In this document: positions 1-7,188 of the stretch, in pieces
How positions within the stretch are numbered: the stretch's first letter is position 1
Layout: each line of letters starts with the position of its first letter
Assembly: GCA_023150215.1 (NCBI GenBank)
Contig: JAKLLJ010000024.1
Span: 1-19,058, forward strand
Direction: 5' to 3'
Length of the DNA stretch: 19,058 nt
From: Thauera sp.
GTDB lineage: Bacteria; Pseudomonadota; Gammaproteobacteria; Burkholderiales; Rhodocyclaceae
Position numbers and translations under genes: made by a program
The notes under the pieces: model-generated
Told to the model about the DNA's origin: nothing
The model's input: the letters and a program-made list of their open reading frames with translations, nothing else
Databases searched by the model: none

Positions 1-68
1 CGACGCCCCGACGCTAGCGAGCGCGAGCCTTTCAATCCTGGCGCCATGAATCATCCCGCGCCAAGCCT

Positions 69-98
69 TTGCGCTTAGGCGGCGCGCCGCCGGCGCAA
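69..98 (-). terminator. Hairpin just after murI, possible terminator
   Basis: Directly after the murI stop codon the minus strand can fold into a GC-rich hairpin. The outer stem is TTGCGC/GCGCAA, then a small bulge, then an inner stem GGCGG/CCGCC around a CGCG loop. There is no run of T after it, so it is not a classical intrinsic terminator. It may stabilise the 3' end of the tyrS-murI transcript. The rest of bases 1-101 shows no gene I can support. Confidence 0.35.
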
Positions 99-101
99 GC
101 C

Positions 102-914
102 TTACCAGTCGACCTTCTCCACCGCGCCCAGCGAACGCCCCAGGAAGCGCTCGCCGATGGTCTGGAAGCGCAGCGGCACGTCGCTGACCACGAAACGGTA
201 GTCTGCCGCCCCCCCACTCGTGCGTGCGAGCCCCGCGTGCTGCAGGCGCTCGGCGGCCAGCTCGGCGGTGGTCAGCGCGGAGTCGATCAGGCGCACTCGC
301 GGTCCGGCGACGTCGCGCAGCAGCGGCTTGAGCAGGGGGTAGTGGGTGCAGCCGAGCACCAGGCTGTCGACCTCCTCAGCGAGCACCGGACGCAGGTATT
401 CCTGCGCAGTGAGGCGGGTGACCTCGTGGTCGAGCCAGCCTTCCTCCACCAGCGGCACGAACAGCGGGCAGGCTTGGGAATACACGCGCACCGCCGGATC
501 GAGCTCGTGCATGCGGCGGGCGTAGGCGTTGCTGTTGATCGTGGTCGGGGTGCCAATCACGCCGATTCGTCGCCCGGTCGACGCGGCGACCGCTGCGCGC
601 GCACCCGCTTCGATCACATCCAGCACCGGGATCCCGGCAGCGCGCCGGTGCACCTCCTCGGCGGCGACCGCGGCCATGGTGTTGCAGGCGATGATCAGCA
701 TCTTCACGTCGCGCTGGAGCAGGAACTCGGTGATCTGCGCGGTGAAGTGTTCGATGGTGGCGACCGACTTGACGCCGTAAGGCACTCGCGCGGTGTCGCC
801 GAAGTAGACGATGTTCTCCAGCGGCAGGCGCTCCATCAGCGCACGCACCACGGTGAGCCCGCCGACACCGGAATCGAATACCCCGATCGGGCGTGCGGCG
901 GCGGCCGCGCTCAT
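102..914 (-). CDS. murI: Glutamate racemase MurI
   Basis: Cofactor-independent racemase that makes D-glutamate for peptidoglycan precursors in the cytoplasm. The 270-residue length is normal for the family. The N-terminal GVFDSGVGG (Asp14, Ser15) binds substrate, and the two catalytic cysteines sit in ACNT (Cys77) and GCTHYP (Cys189). I chose the ATG at 914 because it begins just before the conserved PIGVFDSGVGG and has GGAG seven bases upstream. A longer reading frame reaches 1037 but overlaps tyrS and adds an Arg/Cys-rich stretch unlike the family. It lies 31 bp behind tyrS on the same strand, so the two are probably co-transcribed. Confidence 0.96.
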   Translation of the reverse strand: MSAAAAARPIGVFDSGVGGLTVVRALMERLPLENIVYFGDTARVPYGVKSVATIEHFTAQITEFLLQRDVKMLIIACNTMAAVAAEEVHRRAAGIPVLDVIEAGARAAVAASTGRRIGVIGTPTTINSNAYARRMHELDPAVRVYSQACPLFVPLVEEGWLDHEVTRLTAQEYLRPVLAEEVDSLVLGCTHYPLLKPLLRDVAGPRVRLIDSALTTAELAAERLQHAGLARTSGGAADYRFVVSDVPLRFQTIGERFLGRSLGAVEKVDW

Positions 915-945
915 CGCGCGGCTCCGCCGCGAGAGCGGCACAGGA

Positions 946-2145
946 TCAAAGCAGCACCACCGAGGCGAACTTGCGCTTGCCGACCTGCAGCACCACGGTG
1001 TCACCGGCGCGCAGCAGCAGGCCCTTGTCCTCGGCACGCTCGCCGTCGATGCGCACGCCGCCCTGCTCGATCATCCGCATCGCCTCCGAGGTGGTGCCGG
1101 TGAGCCCGGCCTGCTTGAGGACCTGGAACAACGGCAGGCCGTCGACACCGACGTTCACATTGACCTGCGGAATGTCGTCGGGAATCGCGTTGCGCTGGAA
1201 GCGCGCCTCGAAGTCGGCGAGCGCCTCCTCGGCCGCGCGCCGGCCATGGAAGCGGGCAACGAACTCCTGCGCCAGCATGACCTTGACGTCGCGCGGGTTG
1301 CGCCCGCCCTCGACCTCGGCACGCAGCTGCGCGATCTCGGCGGTGGAGCGGAAGGACAGCAGCTCGTAGTAGCGCCACATCAGGGTGTCGGACACCGACA
1401 TGGTCTTGCCGAAGATCTCCTTGGCCGGCTCGGCGATGCCGATGTAGTTGCCGAGCGACTTGGACATCTTGCTCACGCCGTCCAGGCCCTCGAGCAGCGG
1501 CACCATGACCACGCACTGGGGTTCCTGGCCGTAGTGCTTCTGCAGCTCGCGCCCCATCAGCAGGTTGAAGCGCTGGTCGGTGCCGCCGAGCTCGACGTCG
1601 GTCTTCATCGCCACCGAATCGTAGCCCTGGCACAGCGGGTAGAGGAACTCGTGGATCGCGATCGGCTGGTTATTGCCGTAGCGCCGGGCGAAGTCGTCCC
1701 GCTCGAGCATGCGCGCCACCGTCTGCAGCGAGGCGAGGCGGATCATCCCAGCCGATCCGAGGCCTTCCATCCAGCTCGAATTGAAACAAATCTCGGTCTT
1801 TTCCGGATCGAGGATCTTGAACACCTGCTCCTGGTAGGTCTTCGCGTTGTCCATGATCTGTTCGCGCGACAGCGGCGGGCGGGTGGTGTTCTTGCCGCTC
1901 GGGTCACCGATCATGCCGGTGAAGTCGCCGATCAGGAACTGGATCTGGTGACCGAGCTCCTGGAAGTGGCGCATCTTGTTGATCAGCACGGTGTGGCCGA
2001 GATGGAGGTCGGGCGCGGTGGGGTCGAATCCGGCCTTCACCCGCAGGGGACGACCGCGCTTGAGCTTTTCGACCAGTTCGGCCTCGATCAGCAGGGCGTC
2101 GGTGCCGCGCTTGATGAGGTCGATCGCCGCCTGAACATCGGACAT
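946..2145 (-). CDS. tyrS: Tyrosyl-tRNA synthetase
   Basis: Class I aminoacyl-tRNA synthetase that charges tRNA-Tyr; 399 residues. The HIGH-type motif is HLGH at residues 48-51 and the second signature is KMSKS at 226-230. This places it in the KMSKS-bearing (TyrZ-like) branch common in Betaproteobacteria, not the KFGKT branch of E. coli TyrS. The C-terminal ~65 residues form an S4 RNA-binding domain (motif GGVRIDGERAEDKG). The ATG at 2145 has GGAG seven bases upstream. It is divergent from the M23 peptidase gene across 88 bp and is followed closely by murI. Confidence 0.97.
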   Translation of the reverse strand: MSDVQAAIDLIKRGTDALLIEAELVEKLKRGRPLRVKAGFDPTAPDLHLGHTVLINKMRHFQELGHQIQFLIGDFTGMIGDPSGKNTTRPPLSREQIMDNAKTYQEQVFKILDPEKTEICFNSSWMEGLGSAGMIRLASLQTVARMLERDDFARRYGNNQPIAIHEFLYPLCQGYDSVAMKTDVELGGTDQRFNLLMGRELQKHYGQEPQCVVMVPLLEGLDGVSKMSKSLGNYIGIAEPAKEIFGKTMSVSDTLMWRYYELLSFRSTAEIAQLRAEVEGGRNPRDVKVMLAQEFVARFHGRRAAEEALADFEARFQRNAIPDDIPQVNVNVGVDGLPLFQVLKQAGLTGTTSEAMRMIEQGGVRIDGERAEDKGLLLRAGDTVVLQVGKRKFASVVLL

Positions 2146-2233
2146 TCAATTTCTCCAAAATTACTTTGCCGAACCGGAGCGTGACTTTGCTACACTTCCG
2201 AAAATTTTTTTCACATCCCAGCCCATCGAGCTC

Positions 2234-3559
2234 ATGAAGGCCAGAAAAACCCGAATTCTAGCCGATATGCCGGCCCGTCTCCTCTCCCGCCCGCGGACCT
2301 GGGTTGCAGCCGGTGTCACCGGCATGTCCCTGCTGGGCGTGGTCGCGGCCACTGCGGTCGTACCCGGCAGTGTGCAGTCGAACCTGCTCGTCGAACGCAT
2401 CGTGGAATCCCTGCCCCCTCCGGCGGTGACGCGCGCGACCAGCACCACCACACTGCCCTTCGTCCACTACGAACGCATCCAGGCCGGCGACACGCTGCAG
2501 GCGCTGTTCAACCGCCTGCGCATCGACGACGCCGAAGCGCTCGCCTACCTTTCCGGTTCCGACGCCGGCCGCAAGGCCCTGCGCCAGTTGCGTGCCGGAC
2601 GCTCGGTCACCGCCCTCGTATCGCCCGACGGGCGCCTGCTCTCGTTCTCGCTGCCAGTCGGCAACACCGGCTCGCAAGTCGTCGTCGAACGCGGCGACAG
2701 CGGACTGAGCCTGCGCGACGCGGATGATGCCGACGCAACGCAGATGGTCGAGATGCGCTCGGGCACGATCACCCACTCGCTGTTCGGCGCCACCGACGCC
2801 GCCGGCCTGCCCGACAACGTCGCCACCCAGCTCGCGACGATCTTCGGCACCTGGATCGATTTCCACTCCGACCTGCGCAAGGGCGACCGCTTCAACGTGG
2901 TGTATGAGGCAATCTACGAGGACGGCAACCCGGTGCGCGCCGGCCGCATCCTCGCCGCCGAGTTCATCAACAACGGCGAGCGCCACGCCGTGGTGCTGTA
3001 CCGCGGCCCGAGCGGCAAGGAGCAGTACTACAGCGACGACGGCCAGAGCCTGCAAGAAGGTTTTCTGCGCTCGCCGCTGGAGTTTTCCCGGGTGAGCTCG
3101 AACTTCGGTCGCCGCCTGCACCCGATCCACGGCAGCTGGCGCGACCACAACGGCACCGATTTCTCCGCCCCGATCGGCACCCCGGTCATGGCGACCTCGG
3201 ATGCCACCATCGAGTTCATCGGCACCCAGCGCGGCTTCGGCAACCTCATCGTGCTCAAGCACCGCAACGACATCACCACCCATTACGCCCACCTCAACGG
3301 CTTCGCCAAGGGCCTTGCCAAGGGCAAGGCGGTCAGCCAGGGCGACCTGATCGGCTACGTCGGCTGCACCGGGTGGTGCACCGGGCCGCACCTGCACTAC
3401 GAGGTCCGCCTCAAGGATGTTCCCGCCGACCCGATGACGGTCGCGCTGCCGATGGCCGACACCTTCAACGACAAGCAACTCGCCGCCTTCAAGCACAACA
3501 CCGCCCATCTGCGCCAACGCTTCGCGCTGCTCAACTACGAGCTCGCCAGCGCGCGCTGA
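2234..3559 (+). CDS. M23 family murein endopeptidase (MepM-like)
   Basis: Membrane-anchored zinc endopeptidase expected to cleave peptidoglycan cross-links in the periplasm. It has a basic N-terminus, one transmembrane segment at about residues 26-44, then an OapA/LysM-like and Csd3-type region (YERIQAGDTLQALFNRL). The C-terminal LytM/M23 domain has the metal motif HNGTD (His305, Asp309) and HLH (His386, His388), so the active site is intact. The 441-residue length fits MepM-like proteins. The ATG at 2234 lacks a clear Shine-Dalgarno sequence; the in-frame ATG 33 bases further on is no better. It sits between tyrS and erpA, as commonly seen in Betaproteobacteria, and ends at a strong terminator. 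Confidence 0.93.
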   Translation: MKARKTRILADMPARLLSRPRTWVAAGVTGMSLLGVVAATAVVPGSVQSNLLVERIVESLPPPAVTRATSTTTLPFVHYERIQAGDTLQALFNRLRIDDAEALAYLSGSDAGRKALRQLRAGRSVTALVSPDGRLLSFSLPVGNTGSQVVVERGDSGLSLRDADDADATQMVEMRSGTITHSLFGATDAAGLPDNVATQLATIFGTWIDFHSDLRKGDRFNVVYEAIYEDGNPVRAGRILAAEFINNGERHAVVLYRGPSGKEQYYSDDGQSLQEGFLRSPLEFSRVSSNFGRRLHPIHGSWRDHNGTDFSAPIGTPVMATSDATIEFIGTQRGFGNLIVLKHRNDITTHYAHLNGFAKGLAKGKAVSQGDLIGYVGCTGWCTGPHLHYEVRLKDVPADPMTVALPMADTFNDKQLAAFKHNTAHLRQRFALLNYELASAR

Positions 3560-3575
3560 ACGCGGGACTGAACAA

Positions 3576-3607
3576 AAAACGAGGCGCCGAAGCGCCCCGT
3601 TTTGTTT
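3576..3607. terminator. Bidirectional intrinsic terminator between the M23 gene and erpA
   Basis: A 12-bp stem (3576-3587 with 3592-3603) encloses a four-base loop. The plus strand runs out into TTTTGTTT and the minus strand into six T. Read on the minus strand the loop is TTCG closed by C-G, the extra-stable cUUCGg tetraloop, and the single mismatch becomes a G-U wobble, so it should work best for erpA. It lies 16 bp after the M23 stop and 13 bp after the erpA stop, so it serves both converging genes. Confidence 0.92.
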
Positions 3608-3620
3608 GCGACAGTCCCGT

Positions 3621-3971
3621 TCAGACCGTAAACGACGAGCCGCAGCCGCAGGTGCTGGTCGCGTTCGGATTGCGGATCACGAACTGCGAACCTTCCAGGC
3701 CTTCGGTGTAATCGATTTCTGCGCCAACCAGGTATTGGTAGCTCATCGGATCGACCAGCAGCGCCACGCCGTTCTTCTCGAACGTGGTGTCGTCCTCGTT
3801 CACTTCCTCGTCGAAAGTGAAACCGTACTGGAAGCCCGAACATCCGCCGCCGGACACAAAGACGCGCAGCTTCAGGTCGGGGTTGCCTTCCTCTTCGATC
3901 AGCTCGCGCACTTTGTTCGCGGCGCTGTCGGTAAAGACCATGATTTCGGGGGTTTCGACTTCTGCGCTCAT
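3621..3971 (-). CDS. erpA: A-type iron-sulfur carrier ErpA
   Basis: Carrier that delivers Fe-S clusters to apoproteins, including isoprenoid-synthesis enzymes. The 116-residue protein has the three family cysteines in GGGCSGF (Cys44) and STCGCGSSF (Cys108, Cys110). The sequence is typical of betaproteobacterial ErpA. I prefer the ATG at 3971 because AGGAG lies five bases upstream; the ATG at 3995 would add MSPSRGEN and overlap that ribosome-binding site. It is the last gene of the rplM-rpsI-argC-erpA set, 90 bp after argC, and ends at the bidirectional terminator. Confidence 0.96.
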   Translation of the reverse strand: MSAEVETPEIMVFTDSAANKVRELIEEEGNPDLKLRVFVSGGGCSGFQYGFTFDEEVNEDDTTFEKNGVALLVDPMSYQYLVGAEIDYTEGLEGSQFVIRNPNATSTCGCGSSFTV

Positions 3972-4061
3972 GTTTTCTCCTCTGCTGGGGGACACCGCGG
4001 ATGATGCGCCTTCCGCGACCCAATCGTCAAAATCTGATCGAATTCTCGACCACGAGTTCCG

Positions 4062-5099
4062 TCACGGACTAACCGGCACAATGTCCAGGCCCATTTCTTC
4101 ATCCAGGCCGAACATGATGTTGAGGTTTTGCACCGCCTGACCCGCCGCACCCTTGACCAGGTTGTCGATCACCGACAGCACGACCACGGTGTCGCCGCCC
4201 TGCGGCCGATGGACCGCGATGCGGCACAGGTTGGAGGCGCGCACCGAGCGCGTCTCGGGATGACTGCCCGCCGGCATCACATCGACGAAGGCCTCGCCAG
4301 CGTAACGCCGCTCGTACAAGCCCTGCAGGTCGGACGCATCGACGCCCGCCTTGAGACGACCGTACAAGGTGGCATGGATACCACGGATCATCGGCGTCAG
4401 GTGGGGTACGAAGGTGAGCCCGACCTGATGCCCGGCGGCGATCGACAGGCCCTGGCGGATCTCCGGCAAGTGGCGGTGACCGGGCACGCCATAGGCCTTG
4501 AAGCTGTCGGCCGCCTCGGGCAGCAGAGTGTGGACCTCGGCCTTGCGACCCGCACCGGACACGCCCGACTTGGCATCGGCGATCAGGTGTGCGGTATCGA
4601 CCAGCCCCGCCTCGACCAGCGGCAGGAAGCCGAGCTGGACGGCAGTCGGATAGCAGCCCGGGTTCGCGAGCACGCGCGCGCTGCGGATCCGTTCGCGGTT
4701 GACCTCGGGCAGGCCATACACCGCCTCAGCGACGAGCTCGGGCGCGGCATGCTCCATGCCATACCACTTCTGCCATTCGGCGACGTCGCGGATGCGGAAA
4801 TCGGCGGCGAGGTCGATCACGCGCACCCCGGCCGCGACGAGTTCCGCAGCCTGCTTCATCGCGATGCCGTTGGGGGTGGCGAAAAATACCGCATCGCACT
4901 TTTCCAGCCCGGCATCCTGCGGCGTGACGAACTTCAGGCTCACTCGCTTGCGCAGGCTCGGAAACATGTCCGAGACCGCCATGCCGGCCTCGCCACGCGA
5001 GGTGATCGCGGTGAGTTCGACTCCGGAGTGGCGCGCCAGCAGGCGCAACAGTTCGACGCCGGTATATCCGGTCCCGCCAACGACTCCAACCTTGATCAT
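4062..5099 (-). CDS. argC: N-acetyl-gamma-glutamyl-phosphate reductase
   Basis: NADPH-dependent reductase of arginine biosynthesis, converting N-acetylglutamyl phosphate to the semialdehyde. The 345-residue protein is the long form of the enzyme. It begins with the Rossmann motif VGVVGGTGYTGVELLRLL, has the catalytic cysteine in ANPGCYPTA (Cys149) and the active-site histidine in GVPGHRHLPE (His208). The ATG at 5099 has AGGAG five bases upstream; the upstream ATG at 5114 would add MRGAS and place that site inside the gene. It lies 179 bp after rpsI, with a hairpin in between, so its expression may be partly separate from the ribosomal genes. Confidence 0.96.
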   Translation of the reverse strand: MIKVGVVGGTGYTGVELLRLLARHSGVELTAITSRGEAGMAVSDMFPSLRKRVSLKFVTPQDAGLEKCDAVFFATPNGIAMKQAAELVAAGVRVIDLAADFRIRDVAEWQKWYGMEHAAPELVAEAVYGLPEVNRERIRSARVLANPGCYPTAVQLGFLPLVEAGLVDTAHLIADAKSGVSGAGRKAEVHTLLPEAADSFKAYGVPGHRHLPEIRQGLSIAAGHQVGLTFVPHLTPMIRGIHATLYGRLKAGVDASDLQGLYERRYAGEAFVDVMPAGSHPETRSVRASNLCRIAVHRPQGGDTVVVLSVIDNLVKGAAGQAVQNLNIMFGLDEEMGLDIVPVSP

Positions 5100-5224
5100 G
5101 CTCGCTCCTCGCATCGAAAGACTGAACGCGGATTATCTCACCATCGGCGGGTGCAGGCGGTTACCAAGGCGTTACCGAGGCACGCCCCGCTCCACCGGCG
5201 CACCGAGCGCGCGCGCAAACACGA

Positions 5225-5246
5225 AAGCCGCCCCATGGGGCGGCTT
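5225..5246 (-). terminator. Perfect 22-bp palindrome after rpsI, probable terminator or attenuator
   Basis: A perfect inverted repeat (core GCCGCCCC/GGGGCGGC) lies 33 bp downstream of the rpsI stop codon, between rpsI and argC. On the minus strand it is followed by only three T, so termination is probably partial. It could reduce read-through from the highly expressed ribosomal genes into argC. Confidence 0.6.
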
Positions 5247-5278
5247 CGCAGGTACTGCAACGGCGCGCAGCGCAGGAA

Positions 5279-5671
5279 TCAGCGCTTCGAGAACTGCTTG
5301 GCGCGGCGGGCTTTGCGCAGACCGACCTTCTTGCGCTCGACTTCGCGCGCATCGCGGGTCACGAACCCGGCGGCACGCAGGTCGCCCTTCAGCGCGGCGT
5401 CGTAGTCCACCAGCGCGCGAGTGATGCCGTGGCGCACTGCACCGGCCTGACCCGACTCGCCGCCGCCGACGACGTTGACCATGATATCGAAGCGAGCCTC
5501 GTTGCCGGTCAGCACGAGCGGCTGGCGCACGATCATGCGGCCCGTTTCACGCGAGAAGAACTCGTCGACCGGTTTGCCGTTGACGACGATGTTGCCGGTG
5601 CCCGGCTTGATGAAAACGCGAGCGACCGCAGTCTTGCGGCGACCGGTACCGTAGTTGTAAGTGACAGCCAT
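5279..5671 (-). CDS. rpsI: 30S ribosomal protein S9
   Basis: Small-subunit ribosomal protein; its C-terminal tail reaches the P-site tRNA. The 130-residue protein starts YNYGTGRRKTAVARVF and ends in the universal basic tail RRAKQFSKR, so it is full length. AAGGAG lies seven bases before the ATG. It follows rplM by 12 bp, so its ribosome-binding site abuts the end of rplM and the pair is almost certainly one transcript. Confidence 0.99.
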   Translation of the reverse strand: MAVTYNYGTGRRKTAVARVFIKPGTGNIVVNGKPVDEFFSRETGRMIVRQPLVLTGNEARFDIMVNVVGGGESGQAGAVRHGITRALVDYDAALKGDLRAAGFVTRDAREVERKKVGLRKARRAKQFSKR

Positions 5672-5683
5672 CTATCGGCTCCT

Positions 5684-6112
5684 TCAGATCTCGAGAAGTT
5701 GCGGCTGCTGAGCGGTGTGCGGATGCGACGGACCCGCGTAGCACTTCAGCTTCTTCAGCATGGCGTAGCCCAGCGGGCCCTTCGGCAACATGCCCTTCAC
5801 CGCCTTCTCGAGCACGCGTTCGGGGAAGCGCTGCTGGAGCTTGGTGAAGTTGGTTTCGTAGATACCGCCCGGGTAGCCCGAGTGACGGTAGTACTTCTTG
5901 TCCTGCGCCTTGTTACCCGTCACGCGCAGTTTCTCGACGTTGACCACGACGATGAAATCGCCGGTATCCACGTGCGGGGTGTAGATGGCCTTGTGCTTGC
6001 CACGCAGGCGACGAGCAACTTCGGCGGCGAGACGGCCAAGCACCTTGTCCGTGCCGTCGACAACGAACCAGTCGCGCTTGACCTCGTGCGGCTTGGCGGA
6101 AAACGTCTTCAT
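5684..6112 (-). CDS. rplM: 50S ribosomal protein L13
   Basis: Large-subunit assembly protein, 142 residues, the usual length. Family signatures include WFVVDGTDKVLGRLA, the stretch YRHSGYPGG and VKGMLPKGPLG. The ATG at 6112 is preceded by GAGGA. It is the first gene of the rplM-rpsI-argC-erpA series. A consensus-like promoter lies upstream with a predicted leader of about 50 nt; in E. coli, L13 represses its own operon by binding the leader, and a similar control is possible here but not demonstrated by the sequence. Confidence 0.99.
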   Translation of the reverse strand: MKTFSAKPHEVKRDWFVVDGTDKVLGRLAAEVARRLRGKHKAIYTPHVDTGDFIVVVNVEKLRVTGNKAQDKKYYRHSGYPGGIYETNFTKLQQRFPERVLEKAVKGMLPKGPLGYAMLKKLKCYAGPSHPHTAQQPQLLEI

Positions 6113-6169
6113 GTGAATCCTCGATCTTTGTCGGGCCTTCGGAGATGGCCGTCAAACGGAAAGCTCGCA

Positions 6170-6199
6170 ATGCTACTTCCAACATGCGAGGCATGTCAA
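6170..6199 (-). promoter_or_regulatory. Sigma-70 promoter of rplM-rpsI
   Basis: The minus strand reads TTGACA, an 18-base spacer, then TAGCAT. The -35 box is a perfect consensus. The predicted start is near 6163, giving a leader of about 50 nt before the rplM ATG. It lies immediately downstream of the sRNA terminator, which would insulate it from transcription coming from the right. Confidence 0.8.
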
Positions 6200-6228
6200 T
6201 CACCGAAGCAGTCGCGCGAACAAAGCAC

Positions 6229-6258
6229 AAAAAAAACGCAGCCCGATCGGACTGCGTT
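6229..6258 (-). terminator. Intrinsic terminator upstream of rplM (end of candidate sRNA)
   Basis: On the minus strand, AACGCAGTCC pairs with GGGCTGCGTT to give a 10-bp stem with one U-G wobble and a GATC loop, followed by eight T. Read on the plus strand the wobble becomes a C-A mismatch and no T-run follows, so the minus strand is the functional one. No protein-coding gene on this strand ends nearby: the nearest one upstream is coq7, whose stop is at 7189 beyond the opposite-strand osmC gene. The terminator therefore needs another transcript to explain it. Confidence 0.88.
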
Positions 6259-6347
6259 AAATCCACACCAAAGGAGGAGGGTGGAGGAGACATCGTTTGG
6301 ATCGGCGCGAGCCCTTGCGGGCGGGCTGCTGCGTCTGCGACCCGACT
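6229..6347 (-). ncRNA. Candidate trans-acting sRNA with a double anti-Shine-Dalgarno loop
   Basis: A promoter at 6355-6383 and a terminator at 6229-6258 frame about 119 nt with no plausible reading frame. The 5' part can fold on GCCC-GCAA-GGGC (a GNRA tetraloop). The middle forms CCAAA (6296-6300) paired with TTTGG (6268-6272). This closes a 23-nt loop that is almost all C and U and contains GUCUCCUCC and CCCUCCUCC. Both can pair with GGAGGAGAC-type ribosome-binding sites. The 3' end is the terminator with a U8 tail, as Hfq-bound sRNAs have. Exposed CCUCC loops are known from several bacterial sRNAs that block translation, including the Neisseria sibling sRNAs. That this RNA exists and acts this way is inference from sequence. 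Confidence 0.62.
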
Positions 6348-6354
6348 GAGACGA

Positions 6355-6383
6355 ATTATCCATAGCGCCCGACGTGCCTGCAA
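6355..6383 (-). promoter_or_regulatory. Sigma-70 promoter of the candidate sRNA
   Basis: The minus strand reads TTGCAG, exactly 17 bases, then GATAAT, with A-rich sequence upstream of the -35 box. Predicted start near 6347. There is no coding region downstream until rplM, which has its own promoter and is shielded by a terminator, so this promoter appears to serve the short RNA. Confidence 0.7.
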
Positions 6384-6424
6384 GGCATTTTTGTGCATCG
6401 CAGAAGAAAAGTTTTGATTGTTGT

Positions 6425-6467
6425 ATTACATAAATTTATCACAACGCAGGCTCTTGTTTTAGATCAA
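6425..6467 (-). promoter_or_regulatory. FNR/ANR-like site with a possible class II promoter
   Basis: The minus strand at 6467-6454 reads TTGATCTAAAACAA, matching the FNR/ANR consensus TTGAT-N4-ATCAA at 9 of 10 positions. A TGTAAT hexamer at 6430-6425 lies 23 bases further on. A start near 6418 would put the site centre at about -42, the class II activator position. Transcription would run into the candidate sRNA. The surrounding 6410-6470 stretch is much richer in A+T than the rest of the window. Relative to the main sRNA promoter the site is centred near -113, so how it acts is uncertain. Confidence 0.45.
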
Positions 6468-6724
6468 TTTTCCCGCACCCGCCAGAGCCGCACCACACCC
6501 CCCGCATTCGATCAGCAACGCACCCCAAGCCCGTTTTGCTGCATTGCATCACTACGGCTCCGTATTGACCTCGCGACCCGCCGCATCGCCCCTGGACACG
6601 ACTCGCAAGTCACTGATGCAACTAAGGAGGGCGCCTGATTGTGGCGATGCGGCGAGATCATTCCGCACTGCGGTAAGATTAGACCCCTTCAGCACGCAAC
6701 TTGAACGAAGGGCGGACGGCGCCC
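6468..6724. other. Non-coding stretch upstream of the OsmC gene
   Basis: No gene is supported here. The plus strand contains TAAGAT at 6674-6679 in the context CGGTAAGATTAGACC, a possible -10 box for the OsmC gene, without a convincing -35 box. A reading frame open from 6544 runs into the OsmC gene, but its translation is unlike the family and I read it as non-coding. Confidence 0.4.
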
Positions 6725-6738
6725 GGGAGCAGAACGAA

Positions 6739-7158
6739 ATGGAATGCACGATCAAATGGCTCGATGGCATGAGCTTCATCGCCGAGACCGGGACCGGTCA
6801 TCTCGTCGCAATGGACGGCGCCCCCGACGCTGGCGGCCGCAACCTGGCCCCGCGACCGATGGAACTGCTGCTGGCGGGCGCGGGCGGCTGCACCGCGTTC
6901 GACGTCGTGCTGATCCTCAAGCGCGGGCGCCACGACGTGCGCGGATGCAGCGTGCGGCTGAAAGCGGAACGCGCGGACAGTGACCCGAAGGTCTTTACCC
7001 GGATTCGCTTCATCTACTCGATCACCGGCCGCAACCTGAAGCGCGAGGTGATCGAGCGCGCAGTACACCTGTCGGCCGAGAAGTACTGCTCGGCCTCGAT
7101 CATGCTCGGCAAGACCGCCGAAATCACCCACGAGGTCGAGCTGCTCGAAGCCGACTAG
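6739..7158 (+). CDS. OsmC/YhfA family protein
   Basis: Small cytoplasmic protein of the OsmC fold, a family that includes thiol-dependent peroxidases acting on organic hydroperoxides. The 139-residue protein has the two conserved cysteines in GAGGCTAFDV (Cys51) and EKYCSAS (Cys117), so the redox centre is intact. It resembles the YhfA-like branch, whose substrate is not established. The ATG at 6739 has GGGAG nine bases upstream and starts at the family's normal N-terminus (CTIKWLDGMSF). It converges on coq7, with 30 bp between the stop codons and no clear terminator. Confidence 0.9.
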   Translation: MECTIKWLDGMSFIAETGTGHLVAMDGAPDAGGRNLAPRPMELLLAGAGGCTAFDVVLILKRGRHDVRGCSVRLKAERADSDPKVFTRIRFIYSITGRNLKREVIERAVHLSAEKYCSASIMLGKTAEITHEVELLEAD

Positions 7159-7188
7159 CGGCGCCGCGGCGAAGTGGCCGGCGCGCGC

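Noticed and set aside
69..1103. Long plus-strand frame opposite murI, and similar long frames opposite other genes (such as 2258-3517 minus, 9882-10766 minus)
   Set aside because: They lie antisense to clearly recognised genes, have low-complexity Arg/Ala/His-rich translations and match no family; high G+C gives such frames by chance.
2165..2196. Possible M23 gene promoter TTGCCG-19-TACACT
   Set aside because: The spacer is long and the -35 box poor; the divergent region must contain promoters but I cannot assign them with confidence.
6270..6362. Plus-strand GGAGGAG followed by TTG, giving a 22-residue peptide
   Set aside because: The peptide has no recognisable features and no promoter faces it; the minus-strand promoter, loop and terminator explain the motif better.
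6552..6563. Palindrome TACGGCTCCGTA as an operator
   Set aside because: Short and not placed near a convincing promoter; such palindromes occur by chance.
6615..6640. Another CCTCCTTAG stretch on the minus strand, possible second anti-Shine-Dalgarno RNA
   Set aside because: No promoter or terminator frames it, so a sibling sRNA cannot be supported.
6544..6738. N-terminal extension of the OsmC-family protein
   Set aside because: The family starts at the ATG at 6739, which has its own ribosome-binding site; the extension has no family similarity.
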